Of a stretch of DNA of 64,000 nucleotides, positions 1 through 13,300 are shown piece after piece (position 1 is the first letter of the stretch; each line of letters starts with the position of its first letter). Both the position numbers and the translations under genes were made by a program. The notes under the pieces are model-generated. The model worked only from the letters and a program-made list of their open reading frames with translations, did no database searches and was not told the origin of the DNA. The DNA is from Paulownia fortunei. Its lineage: Eukaryota; Streptophyta; Magnoliopsida; Lamiales; Paulowniaceae. Location of the stretch: the NCBI GenBank assembly GCA_019321725.1, contig CM033113.1, positions 12,772,001-12,836,000 on the forward strand. Reading direction: 5' to 3'.

Positions 1-3000
1 ACGTAAGAGATAAATGGGTATCAGGTTTTTAAAATTTTAATCTTATTTAACCATAATAATAGGAAAGTATTTTTCCTCATTTTAACTCCTGTATTATAGA
101 GTACGCTATAATTATTAGAAAAAAAAATTCAGAACGTAAACTTTTAAAATGAAAAAAATACAATAAAATAAAAAGTTAATAAAAAACCCCAAAATAGATA
201 CCAACATTCTGAGTCGCATTTTTAATTTTTAGACATAATTAAAAATAAAACTAGGAAATTTTCTGTCAATGAAAACATTATAAGTTTCCCTTGAAATTAT
301 ACAGTAAAAAGAAAAAACAATCCAATTAAACTATAATTTGAATACGTAAGAGAGAAATGGGTATCGAGTGTGTAAATTTTTAATCTTATTTAATCATAAT
401 AGTAGGAAAGTATTTTTCCTCATTTTAACTACTGTGTTATAGAGTATGCTATAATTTATTAGAAAAAAAAATCAAAACGTAAACTTTTAAAATGAAAAAA
501 ATAAAATAAAATAAAAATTTAATGAAAAAGCCCAAAATACATACCAACATTCGAAGTCGCATTTTCAATTTCTAGCCGTAATTAAAAATTAAAGTAGAAA
601 ATATATTGTGTCAGTCGTTGAAAATATAATAAGTTTTCCTTGAAATTATACAGTAAAAAGAAAAAACAATCAAATTAAACTATAATTTGAAAACGTGAAA
701 GAGAAATAGGTATCAAATTTATAAATCTTTAATCTTATTTAACCTTAACAGTAGAAAAGTATTTTTTCATATTCTAACTCCTATGTTATAGAATACGCTT
801 TTAATTTTTTAGAAAAAATAAATTTTTTGGAACGTAAAGTTTTAAAAGAACAATTAAAATTAAAATTTAATAAGAAAGTAAGAAATAAGAACCCACATTT
901 TGAGTCGCATTTTCAATTTTTAGCCAAAATCTAAAATAAAAGTAGGAATTATATTGTTTCTATCATTTAAAATATTATATGTTTTCCTTGAAATTATACC
1001 GCAAAAAGAACAAACAATCCAATTAAACTATAATTTGAATACGTAAAAGAGAAATAGGTTTCAAGTTTATAAACTTTTAATCTTATTTAATCTTAACATT
1101 AGAAAATTATTTTTTCTCATTCTAACTCCTGTGTTATAGAATACGCTTTTAATTTCTAAGAAAAAAATAAATTTTTTTAGAACGTAAAGTTTTAAAAAGA
1201 AAAAAAAACAATTAAGCAAGAAATAAGTACCAACATTTTGAGTTGCATTTTTAATTTTTAGCCATAATTAAAAATAAAAGTAGGAATTATATTATTTCGG
1301 TCAGTGAAATTATTTTACGTTTTACTTGAAATTAAATAGTAAAAAGAAAAAATAATCCAATTAAACTATAATTTGAATACGTAAAAGAGAAATGGGTATC
1401 AGATTTTTAAATTTTTAATCTTATTTAACCTTAACAGTAGGAAAGTATTTTTTTCTCACTCTAACTCCCGTGATATAAAGTACCCACTTAATTTTTTAGA
1501 AAAAAATAATTTTTTTAGAGTGTAAACTTTTAATAAGAAAAAATCAATTAAAATAAAAATTTAATAAGAAAGCAAGAAATAAGTACCAACATTTTGAGTC
1601 GCATTTTCAAATTTTAGCCATAATTAAAAATAAAAGTAGAAAATATATTATTTCGGTCATTGAAATTATTATAAGTTTTCCTTGAAATTATATAGTAAAA
1701 AGAAAAAATAATCCAATTAAACTATAATTTGAATACGTAAGAGAGAAATCGATATCAAGTTTTTAAATTTTTAATCGTATTTAACCATAACAGTAGGAAA
1801 GTATTTTTCCACATTTTAAATCATGTGTTATAGAGTACGCTATAATTCATTAGAAAAAAATTCAGAACGTAAACTTTTAAAATGAAAAAAATAAAATAAA
1901 ATAAAAATTTAATAAAAAAGTCCAAAATACATACCAACATCATAATTAAAAATTAAAGTAGAAAATATATTGTTTCTATCATTGAAAATATTATAAGTTT
2001 TTCTTGAAATTATACAGTAAAAAGAAAAAATAATCCAATTAAATTATAATTTAAATACATAAAAAAGAAATAGGTATATAGTTTATAAATTTTTAATCTT
2101 ATTTAACCTTAGTAGTAGAAAAGTATTTTTCCTCATTCCAACTCCTGTGTTATAGAATACGCTTTTAATTTATTAGAAAAAATAAATTTTTTAGAACGTA
2201 AAGTTTTAAAAAGAAAAAAAAACAATTAAAATTAAAATTTAATAAGAAAGCAAGAAATAAGTATCAACATTTTGAGTCGCATTTTTAATTTTTAGCCATA
2301 ATTAAAAAAAAAGTAGGAAATATATTGTTTCGGTCATTGAAAATATTATAAGTTTTCCTCGAAATTAAATAGTAAAAAGAAAAAGCAATCCAATTAAATT
2401 ATAATTTGAATACGTAAGAGAGAAATGGCTATCAAGTTTTTAAAATTTTTAATCTTATTTAACCTTAACAGTATGAAAGAATTTTTTCTCATTCTAACTC
2501 CCGTATTTTGTAGAAAAAAATCAATTAAAAAAATTAATAAAAAAGCCCGAAATAGGTACCGACATTCTAAGTCGCATTTTCAATTTTGAGCCATAATTAA
2601 AAATGAAAATAGGAAATATATTGCTTCTATCAATGAAAATATTATAAGTAAAAAGAAAAAACAATCCAATTAAACTATAATTTGAATACATGAGAGAGAA
2701 TGGTATTAAGTTTTAAAATTTTTAATCTTATTTAACCTTACTAGTTGTAAAGTATTTTTTCACATTCTAACTCCCGTGTTATAGGGTACGCTTTTAATTT
2801 CTTAGAAAAGAATAATTTTTTTAGAACGTAAACTTTTAATAAGAAGAAAATTAATTAAAAGAAAATTTTAATAAAAAAAACAAAATAGGTACCAATATTT
2901 TGAGTCGTATTTTCAATTTTTAGCCATAATTAAAAATAAAAGTAGGGAATATATTTTTTTTGTCAATGAAAATATTATAAGTTTTCCTTGAAATTATACA

Positions 3001-3815
3001 GTAAAAAGAAAAAACAATCCAATTAAACTATGATTTGAATACGTAATAGAGAAATGGATATCAAGTTTTTAAATTTTTAATCTTATTTAACCATAACAAT
3101 AGGAAAATATTTTTTCCTCATTTTAACTCCTGTGTTATAGAGTACGCTATAATTTATTAGAAAATTATTTTTTTCCGAAAGTAAACTTTTAAAATGAAAA
3201 AAATAAAATAAAATAAAAATTTAATAAAAAAGCCCAAAATATGTACTAGCATTGTGAGTCGCATTTTCAATTTTTAGTCATAATTAAAAATAAAAGTAGA
3301 AAATATATTACTTCTGTCATTGAAAATATTATAAGTTTTCCTTGAAATTATACATTAAAAAGAAAAAAAAATCCAATTAAACTTTAATTTGAAAACGTAA
3401 AAGAGAAATAGGTATCAAGTTTATATATTTTTAATCTTATTTAACCCTAACAGTAGGAAAGTATTTTTCCTCATTCTAACTCCTGTATTATAGAATACGC
3501 TTTTAATTTGTTAGAAAAAAATAAAATGTTTAGAACGTAAAGTTTTAAAAAGAAAAAACAAACAATTAAAATTAAAATTTAATAGGAAAGCAAGAAATAA
3601 GTGCCAACATTTTGAGTCGCATTTTTAATTTTTAGCCATAATTAAAAAAAAAGTAGGAAATATATTGTTACGGTCATTAAAAATATTATAAGTTTTCCTT
3701 GAAATTATACAGTAAAACAAAAAAACAATACAATTAAACTATAATTTGAATACGTAAAAGAGAAATGGGTATCAAGTTTATAAATTTTTAATCTTATTTA
3801 ATCTTAATAGTAGAA

Positions 3816-5845
3816 AGTATTTTTTCTCATTCTAACTCCCGTGTTATAGAGTACGCTTTTAATTTTTTTGAAAAAAATAAATTTTTTAGAACATAAACTT
3901 TTAATAAGAAAAAAATCAATTAAATAAAAATTTAATAAAAATGCCCGAAATAGATACCAATATTCTGAGTCGCATTTTCATTTTTTAGACATAATTAAAA
4001 ATAAAAGTAGGAAATATATTGTTTCTGTCAATGAAAATATTATAAGTAAAAAGAAAAAACAATCTAATTAAACTATAATGTGAATACGTAAGAGAGAAAA
4101 TGGGTATCAAGTCTTTACATTTTTAATCTTATTTAAAGTATTTTTTCTCATTCTAACTCCCGTGTTATAGAGAACACTTTTAATTTTTTAGAACGTAAAC
4201 TTTTAATAAAAAAAATTAATTAAAAATAAAAATTTAGTAAAAAAACCCGAAATAGATACCAATACTTATTCGCATGTTCAATTTTTAACCATAATTAAAA
4301 ATTAAAGTTGGAAATATATTATTTTTGGTATTGAAAATATTATAAGTTTTCTTTGAAATTATACAGTAAAAAGAAAAAAAAATCCAATTAAACTATAATT
4401 TGATTACGTAAAAGAGAAATAGTTATCAAGTTTATAAATTTTTCATCTTATTTAACCTTAATAGTAGAAAATTATTTTTTCTCATTTTAACTCCTGTGGT
4501 ATGAAGTACGCTTTTAATTTATTAGAAAAAAATAATTCTTCTAGAACGTAAACTTTTGAAAAGAAAAAAAAATAATTAAAAATAAAAATTTAATAAAAAA
4601 CCCGAAATGCATACAAACATTCTGACTCGCATTTTCAATTTTTAGCCATAATTAAAAATAAAAGTAGGAATTATATTATTTCGATCATTAAAAATATTAT
4701 AAGTTTTCCTTGAAATTTTACAGTAAAAATAAAAACAATCCAATTAAACTACAATTCGAATACGTAAAAGAGAAATGGGTATGAAGCTTAGAAATTGTTA
4801 ATCTTATTTAACCTTAACAGTAGAAAAGTATTTTTTCTCATTCTAACTCCCGTGTTATAGAGTACGCTTTTAATTTTTTTGAAAAAAATAAATTTTTTAG
4901 AACATAAACTTTTAATAAGAAAAAAATCAATTAAATAAAAATTTAATAAAAATGCCCGAAATAGATACCAATATTCTGAGTCGCATTTTCATTTTTTAGA
5001 CATAATTAAAAATAAAAGTAGGAAATATATTGTTTCTGTCAATGAAAATATTATAAGTAAAAAGAAAAAACAATCTAATTAAACTATAATGTGAATACGT
5101 AAGAGAGAAAATGGGTATCAAGTCTTTACATTTTTAATCTTATTTAAAGTATTTTTTCTCATTCTAACTCCCGTGTTATAGAGAACACTTTTAATTTTTT
5201 AGAACGTAAACTTTTAATAAAAAAAAATTAATTAAAAATAAAAATTTAGTAAAAAAACCCGAAATAGATACCAATACTTATTCGCATGTTCAATTTTTAA
5301 CCATAATTAAAAATTAAAGTTGGAAATATATTATTTTTGGTATTGAAAATATTATAAGTTTTCTTTGAAATTATACAGTAAAACAAAAAAACAATACAAT
5401 TAAACTATAATTTGATTACGTAAAAGAGAAATAGTTATCAAGTTTATAAATTTTTCATCTTATTTAACCTTAATAGTAGAAAATTATTTTTTCTCATTTT
5501 AACTCCTGTGGTATGAAGTACGCTTTTAATTTATTAGAAAAAAATAATTCTTCTAGAACGTAAACTTTTGAAAAGAAAAAAAAATAATTAAAAATAAAAA
5601 TTTAATAAAAAACCCGAAATGCATACAAACATTCTGACTCGCATTTTCAATTTTTAGCCATAATTAAAAATAAAAGTAGGAATTATATTATTTCGATCAT
5701 TAAAAATATTATAAGTTTTCCTTGAAATTTTACAGTAAAAATAAAAACAATCCAATTAAACTACAATTCGAATACGTAAAAGAGAAATGGGTATGAAGCT
5801 TAGAAATTGTTAATCTTATTTAACCTTAACAGTAGAAAAGTATTT
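3816..5845 (+). repeat. Tandem duplication of a three-monomer block (about 1,011 bp) inside the satellite
   Basis: The stretch starting near 3,816 is repeated almost letter for letter about 1,011-1,012 bp later. The 'gtacgc' landmark pairs are 3,851/4,862 and 4,506/5,518, with the same private variants ('aacataaacttttaataag', 'cgcatgttcaatttttaacc', 'ggtatgaagcttagaaattg') in both copies. Neighbouring monomers outside the block differ far more. This is a recent trimeric duplication, as made by unequal crossing-over. Confidence 0.85.
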
Positions 5846-6945
5846 TTCCTAATTCTAACTCCTGTGTTATAGAATACGCTTTTAATTTATTAGAAAAAAA
5901 TAATTTTTTTAGAACGTAAAGTTTTAAAAAGAAAAAAAAAACAATTAAAATTAAATTTTAATAAGAGAGCAAGAAATTAGTACCAACATTCTGAGTTGGA
6001 TTTTTAATTTTCAGCCATAATTAAAAATAAAAGTAGGAAATATAATGTTACGATAACTGAAAATATTTTAAGTTTTCCTTGAAATTATACAGTAAAAATA
6101 AAAAAATAATCCAATTAAACTATAATTTGAATACGTAAGAAAAAAATGTGTATCAAGTTTTTAAATTTTTAATCTTATTTAACCTTAACAGTAGGAAATT
6201 ATTTTTTCTCATTCTAACTCCCGTGTTATAGAGTACGCTTTTAATTTATTAGAAAAAAATAATTCTTCTAGAACGTAAACTTTTAAAAAGAAAAAAAAAT
6301 AATTAAAAATAAAAATTTAATAAAAAACCCGAAATGCATACAAACATTCTGACTCGCATTTTCAATTTTTAGCCATAATTAAAAATAAAAGTAGGAATTA
6401 TATTATTTCGATCATTAAAAATATTATAAGTTTTCCTTGAAATTTTACAGTAAAAATAAAAACAATCCAATTAAACTACAATTCGAATACGTAAAAGAGA
6501 AATGGGTATGAAGCTTAGAAATTGTTAATCTTATTTAACCTTAACAGTAGAAAAGTATTTTTCCTAATTCTAACTCCTGTGTTATAGAATACGCTTTTAA
6601 TTTATTAGAAAAAAATAATTTTTTTAGAACGTAAAGTTTTAAAAAAAAAAAAAAAAACAATTAAAATTAAATTTTAATAAGAGAGCAAGAAATTAGTACC
6701 AACATTCTGAGTTGGATTTTTAATTTTCAGCCATAATTAAAAATAAAAGTAGGAAATATAATGTTACGATAACTGAAAATATTTTAAGTTTTCCTTGAAA
6801 TTATACAGTAAAAATAAAAAAATAATCCAATTAAACTATAATTTGAATACGTAAGAAAAAAATGTGTATCAAGTTTTTAAATTTTTAATCTTATTTAACC
6901 TTAACAGTAGGAAATTATTTTTTCTCATTCTAACTCCCGTGTTAT
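5518..6945 (+). repeat. Tandem duplication of a two-monomer block (about 715 bp) inside the satellite
   Basis: The sequence from about 5,518 to 6,220 recurs from about 6,233 to 6,935. Private variants are shared: 'aattcttctagaacg', 'ctgagttggatttttaattttcagcc', and 'atgttacgataactgaaaatatttt'. The only clear differences are in A-runs. The block overlaps the end of the preceding three-monomer duplication, so two unequal exchanges of different size affected adjacent units. Confidence 0.85.
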
Positions 6946-7081
6946 AGAGTACGCATTTAATTTTTTACAAAAAAATAATTTTTTTAGATCGTAAACTTTT
7001 AATAAGAGGAAAATCAATTCAAATAAAAATTTAATAAAAAAGCCCGAAATAGGTACCAACATTATGAGTCGCATTTTCAAT

Positions 7082-7181
7082 NNNNNNNNNNNNNNNNNNN
7101 NNNNNNNNNNNNNNNNNNNNNNNNNNNNNNNNNNNNNNNNNNNNNNNNNNNNNNNNNNNNNNNNNNNNNNNNNNNNNNNNN
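7082..7181. other. Assembly gap of exactly 100 N
   Basis: One hundred consecutive N. The left subfamily stops at the gap and the right subfamily begins at it. From 'gcattttcaat' on the left to 'cgtaagagtg' on the right a normal unit needs about 130 bp, so 100 N is probably the conventional placeholder for a gap of unknown size. An unknown number of satellite units may be missing. Confidence 0.97.
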
Positions 7182-10100
7182 CGTAAGAGTGAAATGGTAT
7201 CAAGTTTTTAAATTTTTAATCTTATTTACCTTAATAGTAGGAAAGTATTTTTCCTTATTCTAACTGTTGGTTATATAGAATACGCTTTTAATTTATTAGA
7301 AAAAATAAATTTTTTAGAATGTAAACTTTAAAAAAAAAAAAAATCAATTAAAATAAAATTTTAATAAAAAAGCCCAAAATACGTACCAACATTCTGAGTC
7401 GCATTTTCAATTTTTAGCCATAATTAAAAATAAAAGTAGGAAATATATTGTTTCTTTCAATGAATATATTATAAGTTTTTCTTGAAATTATACAGTAAAA
7501 AGAAAAAAATAATCCAGTTAAACTATAATTTGAATTCGTAAGAGTGAAATGGGTATCAAGTTTTTAAATTTTTAATCTTATTTACCTTAATAGTAGGAAA
7601 GTATTTTTCCTCATTCTAACTGTTGGATTATAGAATACGCTTTTAATTTATTAGAAAAAATAATTTTTTTAGAATGTAAACTTTAAAAAAAAAATCAATT
7701 AAAATAAAAATTTAATAAAAAAGCCCGAAATACGTACCAACATTCTGAGTCGCATTTTCAATTTTTAGCCATAATTAAAAATAAAAGTAGGAAATATATT
7801 GTTTCTTTCAATGAATATATTATAAGTTTTTCTTGAAATTATACAGTAAAAAGAAAAAAATCATCTAGTTAAACTATAATTTGAATTCGTAAGAGTGAAA
7901 TGGTTATCAAGTTTTTAAATTTTTAATCTTATTTACCTTAATAGTAGGAAAGTATTTTTCCTCATTCTAACTGTTGGATTATATGAATACGCTTTTAATT
8001 TATTAGAAAAAAAATTTTTTAGAATGTAAACTTTAAAAAAAAAAATCAATTAAAATAAAAATTTAATAAAAAGCCAAAATACGTACCAACATTCTGAGTC
8101 GCATTTTCAATTTTTAGCCATAATTAAAAATAAAAGTAGGAAATATATTGTTTCTTTCAATGAATATATTATAAGTTTTCCTTGAAATTATACAGTAAAA
8201 AAAAAAAATCCACTTAAACTATAATTTGAATTCGTAAGAGTGAAATGGTTATCAAGTTTTTAAATTTTTAATCTTATTTAACCTTAACATAGAAAAGTAT
8301 TTTTCCTCATTCTAACTGTTGGATTATAGAATACGCTTTTAATTTATTAGAAAAAATATTTTTTTAGAACGTAAACTTTAAAAAAAAAATCAATTAAAAT
8401 AAAATTTTAATAAAAAAGCCCGAAATACGTACCAACTTTCTGAGTCGCATTTTTAATTTTTAGCCATAATTAAAAATAAAAGTAGGAAATATATTGTTTC
8501 TTTCAATGAATATATTATAAGTTTTTCCTGAAATTATACAGTAAAAAGAAAAAAATAATCCAGTTAAACTATAATTTGAATTCGTAAGAGTGAAATGGGT
8601 ATTAAGTTTTTAAAATTTTAATCTTATTTACCTTAATGGTAGGAAAGTATTTTTCCTCTTTCTAACTGTTGGGTTATAGAATACGCTTTTAATTTATTAG
8701 AAAAAATAATTTTTTCAGAATGTAAACTTTTAAAAAAAAAATCAATTAAAATAAAATTTAATAAAAAAACCCGAAATACGTACCAATATTTTGAGTCGCA
8801 TTTTCAATTTTTAGCCATAATTAAAAATAAAAGTAGAAAATATATTGTTTCTTTCAATGAAAATATTATAAGTTTTCCTTGAAATTATACAGTAAAAAGA
8901 AAAAAATAATCTAGTTAAACTATAATTTGAATTCGTAAGAGTGAAATGGTTATCAAGTTTTTAAATTTTTAATCTTATTTACCTTAATAGTAGGAAAGTA
9001 TTTTTTCCTTATTCTAACTGTGGGTTTATAGAATACGCTTTTAATTTATTAGAAAAAATATTTTTTTAGAATGTAAACTTTTAAAAAGAAAAAAATCAAT
9101 TAAAATAAAAATTTAATAAAAAAGCCCAAAATACGTACCAACATTCTGAGTCGCATTTTCAATTTTAAGCCATAATTAAAAATAAAAGTAGGAAATATAT
9201 TATTTCTTCAATGAATATATTATAAGTTTTCCTTGAAATTATACAGTTAAAACAAAAAAATAATCCAGTTAAACTATAATTTGAATTCGTAAGAGTGAAA
9301 TGGTATCAAGTTTTTAAATTTTTAATCTTATTTACCTTAATAGTAGGAAATATTTTTCCTCATTCTAACTGTTGGGTTATTAAATACGCTTTTAATTTAT
9401 TAGAAAAAATAATTTTTTTAGAATGTAAACTTTTAAAAAGAAAAAAATCAATTAAAATAAAATTTTAATAAAACCCAAATACGTACCAACATTCTGAGTC
9501 GCATTTTCAATTTTTAGCCATAATTAAAAATAAAAGTAGGAAATATATTGTTTCTTTCAATGAATATATTATAATTTTTCCTTGAAATTATATAGTAAAA
9601 AAAAAAAAAAAAATAATAATCCATTAAACTATAATTTGAATTCGTAAGAGTGAAATGGGTATCAAGTTTTTAAATTTTTAATCTTATTTACCTTAATAGT
9701 AGAAAAGTATTTTTTCTCATTCTAACTGTTGGGTTATAGAATACGCTTTTAATTTATTAGAAAAAATAAATTTTTTAGAATGTAAACTTTTAAAAAGAAA
9801 AAAATTAATTTAAATAAAAATTTAATAAAAAAGCCCAAATACGTACCAACATTCTGAGTCGCATTTTCAATTTTTAGCCATAATTAAAAATAAAAGTAGG
9901 AAATATATTGTTTCTTTCAATGAATATATTATAAGTTTTTCTTGAAATTATACAGTAAAAAAAAAAAAAATAATCCAGTTAAACTATAATTTGAATTCGT
10001 AAGAGTGAAATGGGTATCAAGTTTTTAAATTTTTAATCTTTTTAACCTTAATAGTAAAAAGTATTTTTTCTCATTCTAACTGTTGGATTATAGAATACGC

Positions 10101-10284
10101 TTTTAATTTATTAGAAAAAATAATTTTTTTAGAATGTAAACTTTTAAAAAAAAAATCAATTAAAATAAAATTTAATAAAAAGCCGAAATACGTACCAACT
10201 TTCTGAGTCGCATTTTTATTTTTAGCCATAATTAAAAATAAAAGTAGGAAATATATTGTTTCTTTCAATGAATATATTATAAGT

Positions 10285-10325
10285 TTTTCTGAAATTATAC
10301 AGTGAATTGTATCAAATTTTTTAAA
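10285..10325 (+). repeat. Truncated satellite monomer junction
   Basis: After 'gaaattatacagt' the sequence goes directly to 'gaattgtatcaaatttttt', skipping about 50 bp that every neighbour has (A-rich run, 'taaactataatttgaattcg' and 'taagag'). It removes the EcoRI site of this unit and breaks the register of the array. Confidence 0.8.
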
Positions 10326-13300
10326 ATTTTAATCTTATTTACTTTAAAGTAGGAAAGTATTTTTCCTCATTCTAACTGTTGGGTTATAGAATACGCTTTT
10401 AATTTATTAGAAAAAATAATTTTTTTAGAATGTAAACTTTTAAAAAGAAAAAAATCAATTAAAATAAAAATTTAATAAAAAAGCCCAAAATACGTACCAA
10501 CATTCTGAGTCGCATTTTCAATTTTTAGCCATAATTAAAAATAAAAGTAGGAAATATATTGTTTCTTTCAATGAATATATTATAGTTTTTCCTGAAATTA
10601 TACAGTAAAAAGAAAAAAATAATCCACTTAAACTATAATTTGAATTCGTAAGAGTGAAATGGGTATCAATTTTTTAAATTTTTAATCTTATTTACCTTAA
10701 TAGTAGGAAAGTATTTTTCCTCATTCTAACTGTGGGTTATAGAATACGCTTTTAGAAAAAAATAAATTTTTTAGAATGTAAACTTTTAAAAAAAAAATCA
10801 ATTAAAATAAAATTTAAAAAAAAGCCCAAAATACGTACCAATATTCTGAGTCGCATTTTCAATTTTTAGCCATAATTAAAAATAAAAGTAGAAAATATAT
10901 TGTTTCTTTCAATGAATATATTATAAGTTTTCCTGAAATTATACAGTAAAAAAAAAAAAAAATAATCCAGTTAAACTATAATTTGAATCGTAAGAGTGAA
11001 ATGGGTATCAAGTTTTTAAAATTTTAATCTTATTTACCTTAATAGTAGGAAAGTATTTTTCCTCCTTCTAACTGTTGGTTATAGAATACGCTTTTAATTT
11101 ATTAAAAAAAATAATTTTTTTAGAATGTAAACTTTTAAAAAGAAAAAAAATCAATTAAAAAAAATTTAATAAAAAAGCCCGAAAAACGTACCAATATTCT
11201 GAGTCGCATTTTCAATTTTTAGCCATAATTAAAAATAAAAGTAGAAAATATATTGTTTCTTTCAATGAATATATTATAAGTTTTCCTGAAATTATACAAT
11301 AAAAAAAAAAATAATCCAGTTAAACTATAATTTGAATTCGTAAGAGTGAAATGGGTATCAAGTTTTTAAATTTTTAATCTTATTTACCTTAATAGTAGGA
11401 AAGTATTTTTCCTCATTCTAACTGTTGGTTATTGAATACGCTTTTAATTTATTAGAAAAAAAATTTTTTTAAATGTAAACTTTTAAAAAGAAAAAAATCA
11501 ATTAAAATAAAATTTAATAAAAAAGCCCAAAATACGTACCAACATTCTGAGTCGCATTTTCAATTTTTAGCCATAATTAAAAATAAAAGTAGAAATATAT
11601 TGTTTCTTTCAATGAATATATTATAAATTTTCTTGAAATTATACCGTAAAATAAAAAATAAAAAATAAAAAAATAATCCAGAAAACTATAATTTGAATTC
11701 GTAAGAGTGAAATGGTATCAAGTTTTTAAATTTTTAATCTTATTTACCTTAATAGTAGAAAAGTATTTTTCCTCATTCTAACTGTTGGTTATAGAATACG
11801 CTTTTAATTTATTAGAAAAAATAATTTTTTTAGAACGTAAACTTTAAAAAAAAATCAATTAAAATAAAAATTTAATAAAAAAGCCCGAAATACGTACCAA
11901 CATTCTGAGTCGCATTTTCAATTTTTAGCCATAATTAAAAATAAAAGTAGAAATATATTGTTTCTTTCAATGAATATATTATAAGTTTTCCTTGAAATTA
12001 TACAGTAAAAAAAAAAATAATCCAGTTAAACTATAATTTGAATTCGTAAGAGTGAAATGGGTATCAAGTTTTTAAATTTTTAATCTTATTTACCTTAATA
12101 GTAGGAAAGTATTTTTCCTCATTCTAACTGTTGGATTATAGAATACGCTTTTAATTTATTAGAAAAAAATAATTTTTAGAATGTAAACTTTTAAAAAAAA
12201 AATCAATTAAAATAAAAATTTAATAAAAAAACCCGAAATACGTACCAACTTTCTGAGTCGCATTTTCAATTTTTAGCCATAATTAAAAATAAAAGTAGGA
12301 AATATATTGTTTCTTTCAATGAATATATTATAAGTTTCTTGAAATTATACAGTAAAAAAAAAAAAAATAATCCAGTTAAACTATAATTTGAATTCGTAAG
12401 AGTGAAATGGTATCAAGTTTTTAAATTTTTAATCTTATTTACCTTAATAGTAGGAAAGTATTTTTCCTTATTCTAACTGTGGGTTATAGAATACGCTTTT
12501 AATTTATTAGAAAAAATAAATTTTTTAAATGTAAACTTTTAAAAAAAAAAATCAATTAAAATAAAAATTTAATAAAAAAGCCCGAAATACGTACCAACAT
12601 TCTGAGTCGCATTTTCAATTTTTAGCCATAATTAAAAATAAAAGTAGAAAATATATTGTTTCTTTCAATGAATATATTATAAGTTTTCTTGAATTATACA
12701 GTAAAAACAAAAAAACAATCCAGTTAAACTATAATTTGAATTCGTAAGAGTGAAATGGGTATCAAGTTTTAAATTTTTAATCTTATTTACCTTAATAGTA
12801 GAAAAGTATTTTTCCTCATTCTAACTGTTGGGTTATTGAATACGCTTTTAATTTATTAGAAAAAATAAATTTTTTAGAATGTAAACTTTTAAAAAAAAAA
12901 ATCAATTAAAAAAAATTTAATAAAAAAGCCCAAAATACGTACCAACATTCTGAGTCGCATTTTCAATTTTTAGCCATAATTAAAAATAAAAGTAGGAAAT
13001 ATATTGTTTCTTTCAATTGAATATATTATAAGTTTTCCTTGAAATTATACAGTAAAAAGAAAAAAAAAACAATCCAATTAAACTATAATTTGAATTCGTA
13101 AGATGAAATGGTATCAAGTTTTAAATTTTTAATCTTATTTACCTTAATAGTAGGAAAGTATTTTTCCTCTTTCTAACTGTTGGGTTATAGAATACGCTTT
13201 TAATTTATTAGAAAAAATAAATTTTTTAGAATGTAAACTTTTAAAAGAAAAAAAATCAATTAAAATAAAATTTAAAAAAAAGCCCGAAATACGTACCAAC

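Larger units (their letters stand above)
1..7081 (+). repeat. Satellite array, left subfamily (about 20 monomers)
   Basis: Head-to-tail tandem repeat of roughly 340-350 bp per unit, about 80% A+T by eye. Recurring landmarks in each unit are 'acgtaagagagaaatggg', 'cttatttaacc', 'actcccgtgttatagagtacgc', 'gagtcgcattttcaattttt' and 'gaaattatacagtaaaaag'. For example the 'acgtaa' landmark recurs near 1, 344, 1,040, 1,379 and 1,733. All units lie in the same orientation. The array runs off the left edge. Units differ from each other by many substitutions and small indels, more than in the right block. The unit carries 'gaatacg' where the right subfamily has the EcoRI site 'gaattcg'. No coding potential is seen. 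Such arrays are typical of plant centromeric, pericentromeric or subtelomeric heterochromatin, but the location cannot be told from sequence. Confidence 0.97.

Noticed and set aside
6925..7203. Open frame spanning the N gap in the satellite
   Set aside because: The frame exists only because N codons are read as X. The sequence is satellite and non-coding.
10071..10268. Short open frame inside the satellite
   Set aside because: It is the same satellite strand without stops by chance. Other monomers do not keep the frame.
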